Source: DASYQD01 sp963837455
Lineage (GTDB): Bacteria > Acidobacteriota > Thermoanaerobaculia > Multivoradales > JAIOJS01
Length of the DNA stretch: 64,000 nucleotides
Assembly (NCBI GenBank): GCA_963837455.1
Contig: CAWINM010000010.1
Location: forward strand, 1,054,001 to 1,118,000
Direction: 5' to 3'
Position 1 is the stretch's first letter. The number at the start of each line of letters is the position of its first letter. The position numbers and the translations under genes are program-made. A model generated the notes under the pieces. It was given only the letters and a program-made list of their open reading frames with translations. It had not been told where the DNA came from and made no database searches. This document shows positions 43,258 through 52,060 of the stretch, one piece after another.

Positions 43258-44758
43258 GTCCTTTCTCGCCGCCGTGGCGGCGCTCTATCCAGTGGTCGAT
43301 CGACAGCGCACCTTCGGCGCGCTCGAGTTCCGCCAGGTGCTCCAGGGACTCTCGCGCGTGTTCGCTGTCGCCCATTCGAACGATACCGGCGCCATGACTG
43401 CTGCCGAGCACGGCATATCGTGCGCAGTCGGCGCAGTGGTCTGCGGCTCGGCTGTCGACGTCATCGAGGCGCCGTGGGTCGCGGGGCAGAAACGGGACCG
43501 TCTCCCAGAAGTACGTGCAGCGGCGCGACGCGTACAAGCCGGCGCGGTCTGGCGTGCCCGCGTCAGCCAGGAGGCGCCGCATGCGTTCCCATCCGCTGCG
43601 CCTATCGGCCTTGCGCGCCGGCCGAAACGCGACGCCCGCCGCGGCGAACTCGTCCGCGATGCTGGCGGCACCGTAGCCTCGCGCGCTAGCGAAGCACGCG
43701 TCATCCGCAACGCCATTCGGCTCGACATCCCACCGCTCGCAAAGCTCTTTGATCTCGCCGGCGAGGCGCGGGACTGTCCAGCCGAGACCGCGCGTGAGAT
43801 TGCCGGGCTCGTGCGTCGCCAGCTCGTCGACGAGCAGCACGCTGCCGCGCGGGTAGAAGTGCCCATCAGGACCCTTCGTGCCGGGAGACTGGAGACACAG
43901 CAGCGTGACTGACGGCGCGCTGACGCCGAAGTCATGCGCAAGGAATGGCGACCAGGCGCGCTGCACGCTGCGCCGCTGCTCTCGAAATGTTTCAGGCGAC
44001 CAGGCGGATGGCTCGAGGGCGCAGCGGGCCTCGTCGAGAACGGCCGCGAAGTAGGCGCCCGTGGCCGCTGTCCAACTGCCTTCGATCCAGGCCCGCCGGA
44101 GCTCGAGGTCCGTCGCTGTCGAGGCGAGAAGTGAGCGTCCGTAGTCGTCGCGGTCGATCGCTTCGTTGTCCTTGTATGTCGACGGACAGAATACGAACTC
44201 GCGGCCGGTTGCCGGGTCGAGGTGCGGCACCCACGGCTGGGACGGAAACACATAACGGCGGGCGAGCCACGCGCTGCCGACGTCGCCGGGATTTCCTGCC
44301 AGGACGGTACGGGTCGGCACGCCCGCTGGAGTGCGAAGGCCCGAGCGCAGCCGGTCTATCAGAGCGGGCGCTTCGTATTGCTGGGCTTCGTCAACCAGCA
44401 AGAGACCGAAGCTGCGGCCCGTGTGCTTGCGCCATGAGGCTGGCTCGTCGAGCTGGTCGAATTGGATTGTGCCGCCGTTGGGCAGCCGCCAAATGTGCTC
44501 GGCGCCGTTGAACCGTGCGGCGTCGCCATACAGGGCGAAGAACATCTCCCGCGCCATTTGCTCCGCGTCGAGCAGCCCGGGAAACGTGCGGCGAATGAAC
44601 AGTGATCGTGCACCTTGAAACGTTTCTGAGAATCTTAGAGCGAGCAGCAGCAGGCAGAGCGTTTTGCCAGCTCCGCGACCTCCGAGGAGAGCCAAGTCGA
44701 AGGCTTCCGAGACGAGCAGCACCAGCCGTTGCCAAGCGGTCGGCGTGAGCTTCTCCAC
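43229..44758 (-). CDS. terL: Phage terminase large subunit
   Basis: 509 residues from a GTG. ATPase: Walker A GGRGAGKT (26-33), Walker B LLLVDEAQ (about 118-125) and the coupling-motif region LAGNPGD. Nuclease: an acidic residue in LAHDFGVSAPSV, then VADDACFA, and DDVDSRAADHCADCARY near the C-terminus, in keeping with the RNase H-like terminase fold. It cuts and pumps DNA into a prohead. In an element without capsid genes it could redirect a helper's packaging. The start overlaps the terS stop by one base. Confidence 0.9.
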   Translation of the reverse strand: MEKLTPTAWQRLVLLVSEAFDLALLGGRGAGKTLCLLLLALRFSETFQGARSLFIRRTFPGLLDAEQMAREMFFALYGDAARFNGAEHIWRLPNGGTIQFDQLDEPASWRKHTGRSFGLLLVDEAQQYEAPALIDRLRSGLRTPAGVPTRTVLAGNPGDVGSAWLARRYVFPSQPWVPHLDPATGREFVFCPSTYKDNEAIDRDDYGRSLLASTATDLELRRAWIEGSWTAATGAYFAAVLDEARCALEPSAWSPETFREQRRSVQRAWSPFLAHDFGVSAPSVTLLCLQSPGTKGPDGHFYPRGSVLLVDELATHEPGNLTRGLGWTVPRLAGEIKELCERWDVEPNGVADDACFASARGYGAASIADEFAAAGVAFRPARKADRRSGWERMRRLLADAGTPDRAGLYASRRCTYFWETVPFLPRDPRRLDDVDSRAADHCADCARYAVLGSSHGAGIVRMGDSEHARESLEHLAELERAEGALSIDHWIERRHGGEKGHEHGPVHRG

Positions 44759-45328
44759 TAGGTGACCACCTTCGCAGCGGCGAACCGCTTGGACTCGACC
44801 AGCTCCCGATAGCGATCAACGTCCAAGGGGGCTGGCAACTCGAGCACCACCCGCACTGTCTTCTCCGTTTCTCGCTCTACACGCTCGAGGTAGCCGTGAC
44901 GTCGCTCGAGGAGCCAGGTCAACGCCTTCAGGTCGCCACCCATGGCGAGCTCGACGAGCTTCCCGAGCAGGCTGTCGTGTTCTTCCTGGCGGCCCGCCTC
45001 CACAGCGTCGGCGAGGTCTGCATCGTCTCGGCGGAGTTGGCGCCAGTCCTCCCAGCGGACCCCGACTCGTCGCGCGATGTCGCGCTCGCGGACTCCGGCA
45101 GCGGCGAGCCTCGCGCACGCGCTCGAGCACCGGAAGTCCGTCGACCTCTTCGGGGAGCGTGAGCGTGCCTACGCTACGTGGAGTGGCTGGGGCAGGTGGC
45201 GAGGCGACGGGAGCCGGTGGAAGGGCCACCTCGGGCTCGACTGTGGCGGTAGCCGCGGACTCAGCCGGCACGTCTACGTCTCGCGCCGCAAGGCGGGCGG
45301 CGAGCGCCGCGAACGGGGAGCGGCTCAC
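44758..45328 (-). CDS. terS: Phage terminase small subunit (one apparent frameshift)
   Basis: The N-terminal part from ATG 45328 (SPFAALAARLAARDVDVPAE, Pro/Ala-rich linker, LPEEVDGLPVLERV) is joined by a one-base shift near 45110-45120 to LAAAGVRERDIARRVGVRWEDW, a helix-turn-helix. Next come DDADLADAVEAGRQEE and KLVELAMGGDLKALTWLLERRHGY, the oligomerisation motif typical of TerS. At about 190 residues it is of family size. TerS recognises the pac or cos site and would set which DNA is packaged. It overlaps the TubC-like gene by 4 bp. Confidence 0.82.
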
Positions 45329-45690
45329 GGCAGGATCTCCAGGGAGTCAAAGGTGGCGGCGCGGCGTGCGTCGGCCTCGAGCACGACGGCGGCGCGACGC
45401 CCGAGCACCTGCAGCAGGCGGCCGGGACCGCGCGGTGTCAGCACTCTCAGGCCGAGCAGTGGGTAGAGGCGAGCGCTCGGGGAGCCGAACCGGCGGGCCG
45501 ACTCGAGGCACTCAGGAGACCAGACGCGGGCCTCGAGCTCGGCGAGAATTTCGCCCTTGTGTGCGCGCACCGCGTCCACCAGATCGGCGGAGAGCTTCTC
45601 GCCGCGACGAAGCCGCAGGCGATCGCCCACGGGCAGCGCCTCGACCCCCTCAGCCTCGAGCGCAGAGAGCAACTCGGCGGCGACACTCAT
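45325..45690 (-). CDS. TubC N-terminal-like small protein
   Basis: 121 residues. The first 55 (AELLSALEAEGVEALPVGDRL, LSADLVDAVRAHKGEILAELEA in register) match the TubC docking-domain fold, which in mobile elements often occurs alone beside primase genes. The rest (LYPLLGLRVLTPRGPGRLLQVLG) looks like a short beta domain. It overlaps both primase and terS by 4 bp. The function in elements is unknown. Confidence 0.6.
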   Translation of the reverse strand: MSVAAELLSALEAEGVEALPVGDRLRLRRGEKLSADLVDAVRAHKGEILAELEARVWSPECLESARRFGSPSARLYPLLGLRVLTPRGPGRLLQVLGRRAAVVLEADARRAATFDSLEILP

Positions 45691-48067
45691 AGCTCAAGAT
45701 CTCCAGCGGCGGCGAGCGGGAGCGGTTGCTCTTCGTCGTCGCCAGCGGAGAAGGTCGGCCCGGGCTCGACCCGCCGAAGCTCGACTACCCTCTGTCGCTC
45801 GCGGTCCCGCCCGCGCTTCTCGAACGAGACCCCGACCCCGGCATCGACGAGCAAGGGAGCCAGACGACGAAGGGTGCCCGCGAGCGCTCGCGCCGAACCC
45901 GGCCATGACCGAGACCGCGAGGCCCGCTCGCCCACGCGCTCCCCCAGGACGTTCAGGAGCTGGGCCGAGGTGCCGACGAACCCGCCCTCGGCCCCTACCA
46001 GCGCGACAACCGCGGCCGCGACGGGATCTCCCTCGAGGATTGACGCCGCGGCGTCCTCTCGCGAGCCGGCGATCGCCCGGGCCACCCAGCCCGGCGGGAG
46101 AGCGACGGCCGACTCGCACGCGACCGCGAAGGCGCTCGCGTCCGCGAGCCTGGGCAAATTGAGCGGCCTGAGCGTCGGCAGACGCGCCAGCCCCTCCGCG
46201 AGCGCGTCGAGTAGCGCTCCGAGCAGTCGAGGCAGAGCGGCTTCAAGGTCAGAACGGATCGCCTCTTCCGTTCGCCGCTTGCTCGGCGGCAGCGGCGAGA
46301 GTGCGACGACTAGGGCCCGGTCGAGCAGGTCGGAGCGGCTTGCGACCACTTCGGGGATGCCGTTGACGATGACGGGCCGCGCGTCGGTGAAGATCGACTC
46401 CGAATCGTCCGAGTAAAGCTCCCGGGTGCTGAAGCCGGCGCCCTGGGTTAGGCGGCACAGCGCATCCGCAAGCGCGGGCGGCACGTCGGACACATTGTCG
46501 AGCGCGAGCAGAAAACTGTTGCTGGCCGTGATTGCCAGCTCGCGCTCGTCGCGCGGCAACGCTCGAAGCGGCGCGCCGTTGGGGTCGAGCAGCGCACGCA
46601 CCACGCGACTTGCTGAGCTTCTCGTAGAGCCGGGCGGCCCCGACATAGCGAGGAGAGCGAACGGCCCGCTACCCTTGGCTGCGGCGAAGACGAAAACCAA
46701 CAGACGCGCGAGGTCTTCGTCGTCTGCGACGTTCAGAAAGCGCCGCAGCTCGAGCAAGTCGCCGCCGCCGCGGGTGGGCACGACTTGCGGTCGAAAGCCA
46801 CTCGGGCGCTTGAACCAGAGCTGCTCCGGCGGCCGATCGCGCAGCTCCCATCCCCCGGCGCGGACCTCGACGAATTGCCGACCCGGCACGGAGCCAAGGT
46901 CGAGCCAGATACCGCCGGGGAGCGCCGCCCACCGCAGCCCAACGTTCGCTGTTTCGCCCCAGGGAGCCCGGGCCTCGAGAACGCGGCCAGCCTCGGCGAC
47001 CGTCTGCGAGCCTCGGTACCCGCCCCAGCCGGTCGAGCGCAAGCCTCGTGGTCGCTGCAGCGGACTCGCGGCCTCGCAGCGGCAAGACGACGCCGGCCGG
47101 CCCGGCGCCTGCAACCCATGCGCGGCCATCGGGCGACTGAAGCGCCCGCCATCCGGCCTCGGCTGCGGCGTCGGCGACCAGGAGGACAAGCGACGGCCCG
47201 CGCCCGCCGCCGCCCTCGTCGCCACCATCGTCGGCAGCACCGCCACCAGCGAGCAGCCCAGGCTCCCGGGCGAGAACGTCGGTGGCCGGCTCAGCGGCGG
47301 CGACGAGCCGCTCCACCTCGGCGCGTGCCTTCTCGGGGCCGAGCTGAGCCACAAGGTCGGCCGCGTCGCCACCAGCCGCCGCACCCGGCCACGTGATCCA
47401 GCGGACCTCGGTGGCGACTCCTCCGCGCTCGCGGGCGATGCGCGCCATGTGCTGGCGGCCTGGGCCGTCGTTGTCCGGCCAGAGCGCGACCAGGCGGCCG
47501 GTAAGCGGCGCGAAGGACACGGCCGAGGGAGTGCCGCTCGCACCGGTCACGGTGCCGACTGCGGCCAGCCCGAGGCCCCGTAGCGCGTCGGTGGCTTTCT
47601 CGCCCTCGACCACGAAGACTAGCGACTCCGCCGGCACGTCGCGGAGATGCTCCACGCCGTACAGCGGCAGGTCGGCGGCCCGCATGCCGCCCAGCCCGTT
47701 CGCGCCGCCGCGGCGCCAGACGAACCGCTTCCCGCCACCGTCGAGCTCTTGCCGAACGTGCTCGGCGACGACGCGCCCTTCCGCGTCGCGAATGGTGTAA
47801 GTGGTCGTGCGCAGGGTGCGCGCCTTCCCGCTCGAGCGCCGCGGGGGAGCCTCAAGTCCGAGCCGGCTCTCGAGGTCCCGCTGACCACCGGAGGCCCCGC
47901 AGCTGTCGCAGCGCCAGCACGCCTTCAGCACGGAGAACCGGGCCGAGGGGTGCTCGTCGGGCGCGTGAGCGGGGCAGCGGAAACGGAAGCTCGCTACCTT
48001 CTCGGCGCCCGTCGCGCGCGAGCAGCGCCTCCACCAGCGCGGCCGGTGGGGCAGACGTCGGCTTCAT
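45687..48067 (-). CDS. Element primase/ATPase with zinc-ribbon, TOPRIM and helicase-like domains (two frameshifts)
   Basis: After removing one base in each of 48008-48010 and 47019-47021, a 792-residue protein results. Residues ~30-58 are a zinc ribbon (FRCPAH, CWRCDSCGASGG). A TOPRIM domain follows at ~145-220 (VFVVEGEKATDAL, LVALWPDNDGPG). A ring-ATPase-like region (~470-650) contains MSGPPGSTRSSASRVVRALLD where Walker A belongs, LALDNVSDVPPALADALCRL, and GIPEVVASRSDLLDRALVV. The Walker A lysine is replaced by arginine (GPPGSTRS for GxxGxGK[ST]), so ATP hydrolysis may be altered. It probably starts element DNA replication. It overlaps the TubC-like gene by 4 bp. Confidence 0.8.
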
Positions 48068-48110
48068 CAGGCGGCTCCGCCAAGCTCTCGCGCGGCCTGT
48101 TCACCGGCCG

Positions 48111-48344
48111 TCAGCTGCGCGGCGAGTCATAGAAGCGGTCGACGTCGACGAACCAGCGGCCGCCGATGCGCACGAAGGCCGGCGCCAGGCCGTTCGCCGG
48201 CAGCTCGACCGCCTCGCGCTCCCGGGTCGTGGGGTTGAAGTTGGTGCGGCGCCGCGGCTGCGACCGCCAGAGCCACCACCGGACCTGTCCCTCCGTGAAG
48301 CCTTCGTCCTTTGCAAACTTCGGGATGCCCGCGAGTCGCGCCAT
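48111..48344 (-). CDS. Small excisionase/helix-turn-helix-like protein
   Basis: 77 residues from ATG 48344 with GGAGG 8 bp upstream. It contains FAKDEGFTEGQVRWWLWRSQ (a winged-helix-like reader) and a closing VRIGGRWFVDVDRFYDS, the pattern of small proteins found beside primases in phages and islands (AlpA/Xis-like). It could direct excision or regulate the leftward genes. It is 43 bp ahead of the primase gene. Confidence 0.55.
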   Translation of the reverse strand: MARLAGIPKFAKDEGFTEGQVRWWLWRSQPRRRTNFNPTTREREAVELPANGLAPAFVRIGGRWFVDVDRFYDSPRS

Positions 48345-48417
48345 TTGCTGCACCTCCCTGCGCAACATTGTGCAGAGAGGTCGGGCGGGCGAGCGCTACG
48401 TATTGCGAAGTGTCGCG

Positions 48418-48975
48418 CTATGACCTGGGGCGGGCGAGGTGGCGGCGGGCGCGGTACACGCGTTGCCGCACCGTCTCGGGGTCCTCGCCGAGCCGGTAGG
48501 CGAGTTGGGAACGGGCGGCCTTCTCCGTCCGCCGGTGAGCGGGAAGCTTCGCTAGCTCCTCGTCGAGGCTCGCCAGCACCAGCTCGGCGTTGGCGGCGGC
48601 CGCCGCTTCCTTTCCAAGAGCCGTGCGCTTTCGACCGTCGGAGGTGCGCTGCTCGCTCTCTGCAAGCTCCGTCGCAGCGTCGAAAACCTCCCCTGGCGTG
48701 CTCTGGTCGACCAGCTCAGCCACTTCAGCCTCGAGCGCGCGCAACTTCTCGCGCCGCCGGCTCTGCAACTGCGCGACCATGCGCACTACGGCGTCGACCT
48801 CGTCGGGCCCGGCAGTGCCGGCGATGACCGCGCGCAGGCTCTGAGCTTGCGGCCCGACGATATCCAGCGGACGCACGCGCTCTTCCGCGAGCTTCCGTGC
48901 CGCCGTCGCAAGCTCATGGCGGTGGCGCTGGGCACGCTCTGCTTCCTCGAGCAGCGTGTCAAGGACAAAGCTCAC
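48418..48975 (-). CDS. Coiled-coil element protein with C-terminal helix-turn-helix-like end
   Basis: 185 residues from a GTG overlapping the integrase stop by 4 bp. It is nearly all helix (LDTLLEEAERAQRHRHELA, LRALEAEVAELVDQ, LVLASLDEELAKLPAHRR). It ends LAYRLGEDPETVRQRVYRAR, resembling the DNA-reading helices of sigma-4 or Tn3-type domains. It is unlike any family I can name. Translational coupling to int suggests a role in integration or its control. Confidence 0.5.
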   Translation of the reverse strand: MSFVLDTLLEEAERAQRHRHELATAARKLAEERVRPLDIVGPQAQSLRAVIAGTAGPDEVDAVVRMVAQLQSRRREKLRALEAEVAELVDQSTPGEVFDAATELAESEQRTSDGRKRTALGKEAAAAANAELVLASLDEELAKLPAHRRTEKAARSQLAYRLGEDPETVRQRVYRARRHLARPRS

Positions 48976-50085
48976 GGCGCGCCTCCCCCGAGCCCGGCGC
49001 GCTCTACCACCCGCTCCACCACCCCCGCGACGTGCTGCTCGCTGAGGTGCGCGTAGCGCTTCACCATCGCGAGCGTCTTGTGCCCGAGCAGGCCGGCCAG
49101 CTCGGCGAGGGTTGCCCCACTCATCGCGGCGTAGCTGGCGGCGGTGTGGCGGAGGTCGTGCCAACGGAAGCTGTCGACTCCCGCGCGCTTGACGGCCGCC
49201 CGCCACTCCTTCTCGGGGAAGGTCGCGCGGCCAAGCTCGTCGGCGAACACCAGGTCGGTATCGAGGCGACGGACCCGCGACCGCTCCCGCATGAGGTCCA
49301 GCGCCTCCCCCCGCAGTGCGAGCGAGCGGCGATCCCCGTTCTTCGTCTCCTCGAGCACGGCCATGCCGCGGCCGAGGTCGACGTCGCGCCAGCGGAGTGC
49401 CAACAGCTCGCCTTGCCGGGCCGCGGTCGTGAGGGCGAGCACCGCCAGCGCGTACAGCCGTGGGTCGTTGGCCTCGCGGCAGGCGGCGAGGAGTCGCACG
49501 CGCTCGCCGTCGTCGAGCCAGCGCAGGCGGCCGCGGGGCTCAGTGGGGCGGCGGACCTTGGCCATGGGGTTGCCGTCGATCCGGCCGAGCTCTTTCGACG
49601 CGTAGGTCAGGCAGTGCGAGAGGGCAGCGAGGCGGCGATTGATCGTGCCGGGCGCTAGCGTGCTCTGGCCCGGCTTCGCGGGTGTGCCTCGCTTGGTCCG
49701 TCGAGAGGCCCGTAGCGGCGTCTTCGAGAAGCTCGTCGCGACAGTCGGCGATGCGATCCGGCGTCAGGTCGGCGAGCGTCAGAGGCCCGAGCTTGTCGCG
49801 CCACCACTCGAGCTGCTTCGCTCGCTTGCGACGCTCGACCTCCGAGCCGACCGTCAGCCCCGACTCGAGGTAACGGTCGACGAGCTCGGCGAAGGTGCGA
49901 CGACGCGCCGCGGACGTCTTGAAGTGCTTGCCCTGCTCGATGGCGGTCTCGGTGTGGCGGGCCCACTTCTTTGCGTCCGCGAGACGATCGAACGTCGCCG
50001 ACTCCGTCGAGGCGCCCTTCCGCCGTATCTGCACTTGAAAGCTCTCGGTGCCGTCCTGCCAGGTCCGCTTTCTGATAGTCGCCAT
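48972..50085 (-). CDS. int: Tyrosine recombinase integrase (one apparent frameshift)
   Basis: From ATG 50085: an arm-binding beta region (IRKRTWQDGTESFQVQIRRKG), a core-binding helical domain (TFAELVDRYLESGL), then after a one-base shift near 49698 the linker PGTINRRLAALSHCLTYA and the catalytic domain. Catalytic residues: Arg in TAARQGELLALRW, Lys in the EETKNGD hairpin, HDLRHTAAS (HxxR), His/Lys in LGHKTLAMV and Tyr in KRYAHL. It inserts the element at the tRNA-Leu 3' half. It sits 470 bp from the right attachment core, the usual place. Confidence 0.88.
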
Positions 50086-50176
50086 GATGCTTTGGAGCCT
50101 ACAGAGCTGCGCAGCAGAATGCAATAGGGGATACACACTCCCCCAACATAACGCTTGAACACAAGGCAGTGCAGTT

Positions 50177-50206
50177 GCTTACAGCGTTGTGACGTAAGCG
50201 AGTCAC
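50177..50206. promoter_or_regulatory. Candidate operator dyads upstream of the integrase
   Basis: GCTTAC/GTAAGC (50177-50182 and 50194-50199) interleaves with GTGAC/GTCAC (50189-50193 and 50202-50206). Paired dyads about 100 bp before int suggest binding of a dimeric repressor or of the excisionase-like protein. Confidence 0.35.
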
Positions 50207-50256
50207 AGCAGCGGCACGTTTACGCCTCTCTGAACCCTCGAGTCGGGCAGCGGAGC

Positions 50257-50348
50257 GGGGACGGTGGGGACGGTAGGAGAGCGCGACCGTCCCCGCTCAA
50301 GTGCCAGTCTTTCTAAGGGTCGGGGACGGTGGGGACGGTGGGGACGGT
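50257..50348. repeat. GGGGACGGT repeats near the right attachment site
   Basis: Direct copies at 50257-50265 and 50266-50274, an inverted copy at 50286-50294, and three head-to-tail copies at 50322-50330, 50331-50339 and 50340-50348. Copies of the same 9-mer (inverted) lie at the left end. They could be integrase arm sites or replication iterons for the element primase. Confidence 0.65.
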
Positions 50349-50555
50349 GCTCCTCTCTCCTACCTTGAGAAAAGAGGAGAGAGAGGGGGAGCCGGAGGGC
50401 CAGGAACAGCCGCCCGCGTCACAATGGCGTCACGCCCGGGGTGCAAAGCAGCCCAGTTATGCACAGCAGGACGCAGGAAGAGACGGCGGCTCAACAGACT
50501 GTAGACACAGCAGTTGGTCGACAGTTGCAGCGGCTGACAGAGGGCCGTGGCACGT

Positions 50556-50610
50556 CTCAAAATCCCCCGTCCGCAAGGGCGTGCGGGTTCGACTCCCGCC
50601 TCCGGCACCA
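50556..50610 (+). repeat. Right attachment core (50556-50573) and displaced host tRNA-Leu 3' half
   Basis: CTCAAAATCCCCCGTCCG matches the left core. The copy continues through the variable arm, T arm and acceptor 3' strand CTCCGGC-A with an encoded CCA. It lacks a 5' half. Its acceptor strand pairs fully with the host 5' half at 40888, showing it is the original tRNA end. Confidence 0.88.
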
Positions 50611-50774
50611 TCGAGACTCACCCGCCTTTGCCACTGTCCGGCGCCGACAAGGGGTTGCCAGGAGACCCGTCTCCACGGGCTGCGGAGCCGCGATGGCCTT
50701 CGAGCTCATCGAGCCCACAGAGGCCCGGTGAGCGGTGCCGTGCCGCCCCCTCATGGCGCAACCAGCTCCGTGCT

Positions 50775-51365
50775 CTAGATCCGTTTGATCGTCGCGAACC
50801 AGGCCGGTGCGCCGTCGTCGTGGAATGTCGTCTGGACCCGATCCGCTTCGATGGCCGCGACCTTCCATCCAGCGCTGGCATGGAACGCCGCTCGCAGCTC
50901 TTCCTGACTGACGGGGTGGGGGCCGATATCGGGACCAACGTCGCTGAAGCACAACACGTACAAGGTTCCATCGTGTTCGGTCACCGCGGCCAGACTCGCC
51001 ACGTATCCTGGTCGCTCGTCGCCGTCGAAGGTGTGGAAGAGCCCGCAGTCCAGCACGGTCGCAAACCTGCGCCCCAAACGCTCCAGGTGGAGCGCGTCGG
51101 CCGTAGCGAGCTCCACCTCGATCCCTCGGTCGACGGCCTTCTTTCGGGCGATCGCCAGTGCCGTCTCGGCCACGTCGACGCCCAGAACCGAAAACCCGAG
51201 TGAGGCGACGTGAAGAGCGTTCTCGCCGGTCCCGCAGCCGGTATCGAGCACCGCTCCGGCGAGGCCGCCTGCGGATGCCAGGCGCACGATTGCCGGCTGC
51301 GGCCGGCCAGTATCCCAAGGCGGAGGGCCGTCGTGGTACGACGCATCCCAGGGCAGTCCCGTCAT
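50775..51365 (-). CDS. Class I SAM-dependent methyltransferase
   Basis: 196 residues from ATG 51365. MTGLPWDASYHDGPPPWDTG opening, SAM-binding VLDTGCGTGENALHVASLG, acidic ribose-binding end VLGVDVAETALAIAR and a DALHL-type motif II. The WDxxY...PPWDxGRPQ opening and short length are like the thiopurine/halide methyltransferase-like group. The substrate is unknown. It is the first host gene after the element and lies tail-first to it; the 164-bp gap holds nothing obvious. Confidence 0.85.
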   Translation of the reverse strand: MTGLPWDASYHDGPPPWDTGRPQPAIVRLASAGGLAGAVLDTGCGTGENALHVASLGFSVLGVDVAETALAIARKKAVDRGIEVELATADALHLERLGRRFATVLDCGLFHTFDGDERPGYVASLAAVTEHDGTLYVLCFSDVGPDIGPHPVSQEELRAAFHASAGWKVAAIEADRVQTTFHDDGAPAWFATIKRI

Positions 51366-51599
51366 CCGTTCATGACTGGTCGGGTGGCGGCCACGGAACG
51401 GATCGTCAGCGAGGGTTCCTGATCGCTTCGACACTTGGGTCCCCTTTCTGCAGCTGATCTTGCCACCTCGTCGTCGCAGCCGATCCCCCGGTCTCGACTT
51501 TCCTCCCTGTTCTGCCTCCTGGTTGCCCTCCTGCCGTCGAGCGGTCGCTTGTGGGGGCCGCCCCGGGGCCGTATGCTGCGCTGCGGGTGAGCGGGCCGA

Positions 51600-52016
51600 A
51601 TGGCCCGGAGGTGCTGCCTGCCGCGTGTGCTGGTCGTCGACGACTACCCGGACGGGGCGGATGCGCTCGGTGAGTATCTGCGCCTGCAGGGCTGGCAGGT
51701 GACCGTCGCCGGGTCGCTGGCGGCGGTTGCCGGGTTGGGCGACGCCGAGACTCCCGATGCCGCGGTGATCGACCTCGTGCTTCCCGACGGCGACGGCTTC
51801 GCGGTCGCGCGGTTGCTGCGGGCAAGGCCGCGGACGGCTCGCATTCCGCTCATCGCCTGGACGGGACTCTATCGGGAGGGGCTCGCGGCCGATACCGCGA
51901 GCGCCGGCTTCGACCACCTGCTCCTCAAGCCGGCCGACCCCCGCGAGCTGGCGGCGCTGCTCGCCGGGAGCCTCTTGCCCGGCGACGACGAGCCGCCTCC
52001 CCGAGAGCGCCAGTAG
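51600..52016 (+). CDS. Single-domain response regulator
   Basis: 138 residues of receiver domain only: RVLVVDDYPDGADAL, phosphoacceptor Asp in AAVIDLVLPDGDG, IAWTGL with the conserved Thr and LLLKPADPRELAALL with the Lys. There is no output domain, so it acts by protein contact (CheY-like or phosphorelay). ATG 51600 is taken; a GGAGGT at 51605 could serve a later start near 51618-51627. The 234-bp divergent gap to the methyltransferase should hold its promoter. Confidence 0.85.
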   Translation: MARRCCLPRVLVVDDYPDGADALGEYLRLQGWQVTVAGSLAAVAGLGDAETPDAAVIDLVLPDGDGFAVARLLRARPRTARIPLIAWTGLYREGLAADTASAGFDHLLLKPADPRELAALLAGSLLPGDDEPPPRERQ

Positions 52017-52060
52017 GCGTCGGGGGCGGGACCATCGGCCCCGCCCCTGGTAGGCGTCCG

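Larger units (their letters stand above)
50086..50555. other. Element right end: regulatory and repeat region
   Basis: 470 bp between the integrase start and the right attachment core, with no gene. It holds a dyad (50177-50206), two clusters of GGGGACGGT (50257-50348) and a hairpin of CCTCTCTCC with GGAGAGAGG (about 50351-50386). Confidence 0.55.
40919..50573. mobile_element. Integrated 9.6-kb phage-satellite-like element in tRNA-Leu
   Basis: Bounded by 18-bp direct repeats that lie in the tRNA anticodon-loop region. It contains a tyrosine integrase next to the right end, an excisionase-like protein, a primase, small and large terminase subunits and several small proteins, nearly all on the minus strand with 4-bp overlaps. 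A two-gene unit on the plus strand sits at the left end. There are no portal, protease, capsid or tail genes. GC content is visibly lower than in the flanks. The layout matches phage-inducible chromosomal islands, which depend on a helper phage for virions; a compact prophage remnant is the alternative. Confidence 0.82.
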
